Assembly: GCA_900553945.1 (NCBI GenBank)
Contig: USFR01000006.1
Location: 1 to 64,000, forward strand
Direction of reading: 5' to 3'
DNA length: 64,000 nt
DNA from: an uncultured Clostridium sp.
GTDB lineage: Bacteria > Bacillota > Clostridia > TANB77 > CAG-508
Shown here: positions 62,870 to 64,000 of the stretch, piece by piece
Position numbering within the stretch: position 1 is the stretch's first letter
Layout: each line of letters begins with the position of its first letter
Notes under the pieces: model-generated
Seen by the model: only the letters and a program-made list of their open reading frames with translations
Told to the model about the DNA's origin: nothing
Databases searched by the model: none
Program-made: the position numbers and the translations under genes

Positions 62870-64000
62870 CTAATAAGCAATTTCATATTTAATAATATCT
62901 TCAATCGTTTTAGAACTCATTAAATCGTCAAATACATTACTTACATCTTTCTTGTTTTCATCAGTACTTGTTATATAAAAGTTTTCAGTAGTTTCTATAT
63001 ATTTGTGTCCCAAAATATCAGCAACATCTCTTATTTCTATACCATTTCTTAAATTAATTGTTGCATAACTTCCTCTTAAATCATAAAATCTACAATTTTT
63101 AATACCAAGTTCTTTATGAATTATCTTAAATGGATAATTTAAAATATTTCTGCCAACATATTTACCATTAGGTCTTGTAAATACCATATCTGCTTTGTTT
63201 ATTTGAAGGATATTACTTTCATTCTGCACAATTCGTTGTTCTACTACTTTTCCATATTTATTGAGTACATCTTCAAAATGATAAGTGCAATATTCTTTAC
63301 CATATAACTTTTTCATATACTGTTGTTTCTTTTTATAATTCGTTAGAGCATTATATACAGTTTCACACATATTAATTTGTCTTGTGCCTTGTTTAGTTTT
63401 AGTAGTGCCAATATACCATCTTCCTTTATCATCTTTTGGCTTATCATATACTGTATGCCTAACTTTTATAACTCTATTTTCGAAATCTATATCGTCCCAA
63501 GTTAAGCTACAAACCTCTCCTGTTCTCATTCCAGTAAAACAACTTGTAATAAATGCACAAGTAAAAGTATCATCATCTTTAAATCTATCTAAAATTAAAT
63601 CAATTTCATTTTTATTATATAAATGTTTCTTAAAAGCCTTTTCATCTTCTATTTTTGGTAGTTTTAAAGTCAATGTTGGATTATATCTTATAAATCCATA
63701 TACATCTGTTGCTATTCTAAAACAGTTTTTCAAAACTTTTAATATATTTTTATAATATGATTTTTTATAGTTATATTTGTTGCATAAATCAACGATATAT
63801 GAATTTAGCTTTACACTTGTTAATGAACTTAATCTATACTTGCCTAGTTCTGGTTTTAAATATTTATCCATTATTGTTTTATAAGTTCTTCTTGTATTAT
63901 ATTTCAAGTTTATTTCACAATAATTTTCATACCAGTAATCTAAATAATCACTAAATGAAATTGCTTTTTCTTTAAAACTCAAACCAGTGTTTAAATATTC
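62870..64000 (-). CDS. int: Tyrosine recombinase / Tn916-type integrase (5' end beyond window)
   Basis: The frame is open through the window end (EYLNTGLSFKEKAISFSDYLDYWYENYCEINLKYNTRRTYK), so the true start lies outside. The visible part has the core-binding domain (to ~95) and the catalytic domain: Arg in TGMRTGEVCSLTW, the second Arg in RFYDLRGSYAT (with Tyr where many have His), LGHKYIETTENFY with His and the nucleophile Tyr. This is the integrase of an integrative or conjugative element. Confidence 0.9.
   Translation of the reverse strand, partial: EYLNTGLSFKEKAISFSDYLDYWYENYCEINLKYNTRRTYKTIMDKYLKPELGKYRLSSLTSVKLNSYIVDLCNKYNYKKSYYKNILKVLKNCFRIATDVYGFIRYNPTLTLKLPKIEDEKAFKKHLYNKNEIDLILDRFKDDDTFTCAFITSCFTGMRTGEVCSLTWDDIDFENRVIKVRHTVYDKPKDDKGRWYIGTTKTKQGTRQINMCETVYNALTNYKKKQQYMKKLYGKEYCTYHFEDVLNKYGKVVEQRIVQNESNILQINKADMVFTRPNGKYVGRNILNYPFKIIHKELGIKNCRFYDLRGSYATINLRNGIEIRDVADILGHKYIETTENFYITSTDENKKDVSNVFDDLMSSKTIEDIIKYEIAY

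Noticed and set aside
1..64000. CRISPR array, rRNA or tRNA genes
   Set aside because: No regularly spaced repeats, no rRNA blocks and no T-arm consensus were seen on either strand.

Overview
The window looks like the chromosome of a low-GC, spore-forming Firmicute of the Clostridia type. It is very AT-rich and carries the sporulation genes yabP and yabQ next to divIC, a T-box leader before tyrS, prfB with its +1 frameshift, adhE and lysC. Stops are TAA, TAG and TGA, and RF2 autoregulation works through TGA, so the genetic code is standard. The first ~390 bases are different: GC-rich, holding the end of a fabZ-like gene and a terminator, then an abrupt drop to very low GC. This could be an assembly join or a transfer boundary.

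Layout. 0.4-12.4 kb is accessory: a C45-type acyltransferase, transporters, GNAT and phosphatase genes, an HD-domain hydrolase, a fusion of a 5'-nucleotidase-like HAD domain with a nucleoside hydrolase, a metallo-beta-lactamase-fold hydrolase and a glycoamylase-like protein. Several genes here are broken. 12.6-24.7 kb is a run of minus-strand genes: a GT-C-like membrane protein, Sir2, rho, divIC-yabQ-yabP, lysC, a lethal-factor-like metallopeptidase, an APH-type kinase and adhE. 25-38 kb holds YhcC, haemolysin III, tyrS, flippase-like membrane genes, ybaK, prfB, oleate hydratase with a TetR regulator, and a TtcA-like tRNA thiolase behind a broken cysteine desulfurase. 38-59 kb is mixed: a DUF3419-like enzyme, Nudix hydrolases, a split DegT aminotransferase, an NDK-nucleotidyltransferase fusion, LemA/TPM, a phosphodiester glycosidase, a gluzincin, an ABC exporter, DUF2130 and RhuM. 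59.9-64 kb looks like the edge of an integrative element: a tyrosine recombinase running off the end, a Nudix-MBL-Nudix-nuclease operon, and a compact structured RNA candidate.

Points that stand out: (1) a dispersed palindromic repeat family (three copies) whose ends covary to keep a hairpin; (2) an 86-nt multi-arm RNA with a perfect 6-bp loop-loop match at 60374-60459; (3) two enzyme fusions in nucleotide metabolism; (4) two membrane-transport genes whose best start is out of frame across an A7 tract; (5) repeated gene decay by internal deletion that leaves C-terminal stubs; (6) several solitary, less AT-rich genes, most with a near-consensus promoter and terminator of their own, which look like acquired single-gene cassettes. 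No tRNA, rRNA, CRISPR array or complete insertion sequence was seen.
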